Source: CAZVWH01 sp964631175
Lineage (GTDB): Bacteria > Planctomycetota > Phycisphaerae > Sedimentisphaerales > Anaerobacaceae
DNA: 6,740 nucleotides
NCBI GenBank assembly: GCA_964631175.1
Contig: CAZVWH010000129.1
Span: forward strand, 1-6,740
Direction of reading: 5' to 3'
Within the stretch, counting starts at the first letter, position 1. Each line of letters starts with the position of its first letter. A program made the position numbers and the translations under genes. Below are positions 5,938 to 6,740 of this stretch, one piece after another. Under the pieces are notes generated by a model, which was not told the origin of the DNA, did no database searches, and worked only from the letters and a program-made list of their open reading frames with translations.

Positions 5938-6740
5938 ATGTCGAAGACGAAAATTATCGCTACGTTGGGTCCTGCCAGCAGCAGCTATGCCGTTCTGCGA
6001 AAAATGGTTACAGCCAGCCTGAACGTGGTGAGGCTGAATTTCTCGCATGGTACGCACCAGCAGCATCTTGAGCGGATCAAACTCATTCGCCTCATAAATC
6101 AAAAGTACAGACGGCATGTCCGGATAATGCAGGACTTGGAGGGATTTCGGATAAGAATTGGCCGATTCAAAGGCCCTAAGACCAGAGTCCTGGAGAAACG
6201 TAATATCATTTGGCTCACCAACGATCCTGAAGCGCAAAGACCTACAATAATACCGTTGGACTACCAGAGCAGCTTGGATTGGATAAAGCCGGGTCAGTTG
6301 ATCTATATTGACGATGGCAAAATTGCCCTTCGAGTGAAAGAGAGTTCTGTCAATAAAATAAAAACCCAAGTCTTGGAGGGCGGGATTCTCCGAGAGAGAA
6401 AGGGAATAAATGTTCCCGAAGCCGAGCTTGAATTTGAAGGCATCACTGAAAAAGACAAAAAAGACATTGAGTTTGGGATAACTAACGACGTTGATTACAT
6501 CGCTCTTTCTTTTGTGCGTGATGAAAGTGATGTATTGAAAGCCGGCGAGCTTATAAAGCCCCGGCTGCCTAACTGCCAAGTCGTGGCAAAGATAGAAACA
6601 AGGCAGGCAATAGACAACATAGATGCAATAATCAAAGCGGCTGATGGAATTATGATAGCTCGCGGTGACATGGGCATCTCCATTCCCATCTATGAAGTCC
6701 CTATAGTCCAGAAGCGGATAATCAAAAAGTGCAACGCCGC
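5938..6740 (+). CDS. pyk: Pyruvate kinase, partial (C-terminus beyond right edge)
   Basis: This enzyme converts phosphoenolpyruvate and ADP to pyruvate and ATP. The frame runs 267 residues from ATG at 5938 to the edge, just over half of a usual 470-residue enzyme. The start MSKTKIIATLGPAS aligns with the family. Seen next are VRLNFSHG with active-site Arg, Asn and Ser (near 30-36), the B domain with IYIDDGKIALRV, GGILRERKGINVPE leading back into the barrel, SFVRDESDV, AKIE with catalytic Lys218 and Mg-ligand Glu220, and IARGDMG with Asp244. Two spots deviate: DLEGFRIR (66-73) where DLQGPKIR or DTKGPEIR is usual, and Ser248 where Glu is usual after GDMG/GDLG. The regulatory C-terminal domain is outside the window. 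It begins 4 nt after the nuclease stop with no visible Shine-Dalgarno, so it probably depends on coupling. Confidence 0.93.
   Translation, partial: MSKTKIIATLGPASSSYAVLRKMVTASLNVVRLNFSHGTHQQHLERIKLIRLINQKYRRHVRIMQDLEGFRIRIGRFKGPKTRVLEKRNIIWLTNDPEAQRPTIIPLDYQSSLDWIKPGQLIYIDDGKIALRVKESSVNKIKTQVLEGGILRERKGINVPEAELEFEGITEKDKKDIEFGITNDVDYIALSFVRDESDVLKAGELIKPRLPNCQVVAKIETRQAIDNIDAIIKAADGIMIARGDMGISIPIYEVPIVQKRIIKKCNA

Noticed and set aside
5725..6579. A 284-codon open frame on the minus strand opposite the nuclease end and pyk
   Set aside because: It lies antisense to two clearly recognisable genes, has no family features or ribosome site, and is explained by the codon bias of the plus-strand genes.

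Overview
The window looks like chromosomal DNA of moderate GC content from a free-living bacterium. The style of the genes suggests a Planctomycetota/Phycisphaerae-type organism: a secreted beta-sandwich protein with long divergent spacers, and a phosphoglycerate-mutase-like protein inside a threonine cluster. That taxonomic guess is inference only, because there is no rRNA or other marker.

Layout. (1) 1-638, minus strand: the N-terminal part of an exported protein of unknown function, running off the left edge. (2) 639-1390: a divergent spacer of about 750 bp with no convincing gene. It holds several hairpins, a repeat-like structured element (776-831), candidate promoters for both directions and two very short possible leader ORFs. 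(3) 1391 to the right edge, plus strand: five tightly packed genes, hom (homoserine dehydrogenase), a phosphoglycerate-mutase/alkaline-phosphatase-superfamily protein, lysC (aspartokinase), a membrane-anchored or exported thermonuclease, and pyk (pyruvate kinase, cut by the right edge). A striking 15-bp inverted repeat sits in the only sizeable gap of the run, between the second gene and lysC.

How the genes fit together. Aspartokinase makes aspartyl phosphate at the head of the aspartate family pathway, and homoserine dehydrogenase makes homoserine. The gene that overlaps the hom stop codon occupies the place where a homoserine kinase would be expected. It is not a GHMP-type ThrB. It matches the subgroup of archaeal-type phosphoglycerate mutases annotated as 'proposed homoserine kinase', and it keeps the superfamily's nucleophile and metal ligands while lacking an arginine-rich phosphoglycerate motif. 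This is the most interesting item in the window. Pyruvate kinase and the nuclease follow closely and are probably co-transcribed, but their link to threonine synthesis is unproven. No classical thrB, thrC or asd lies in the window.
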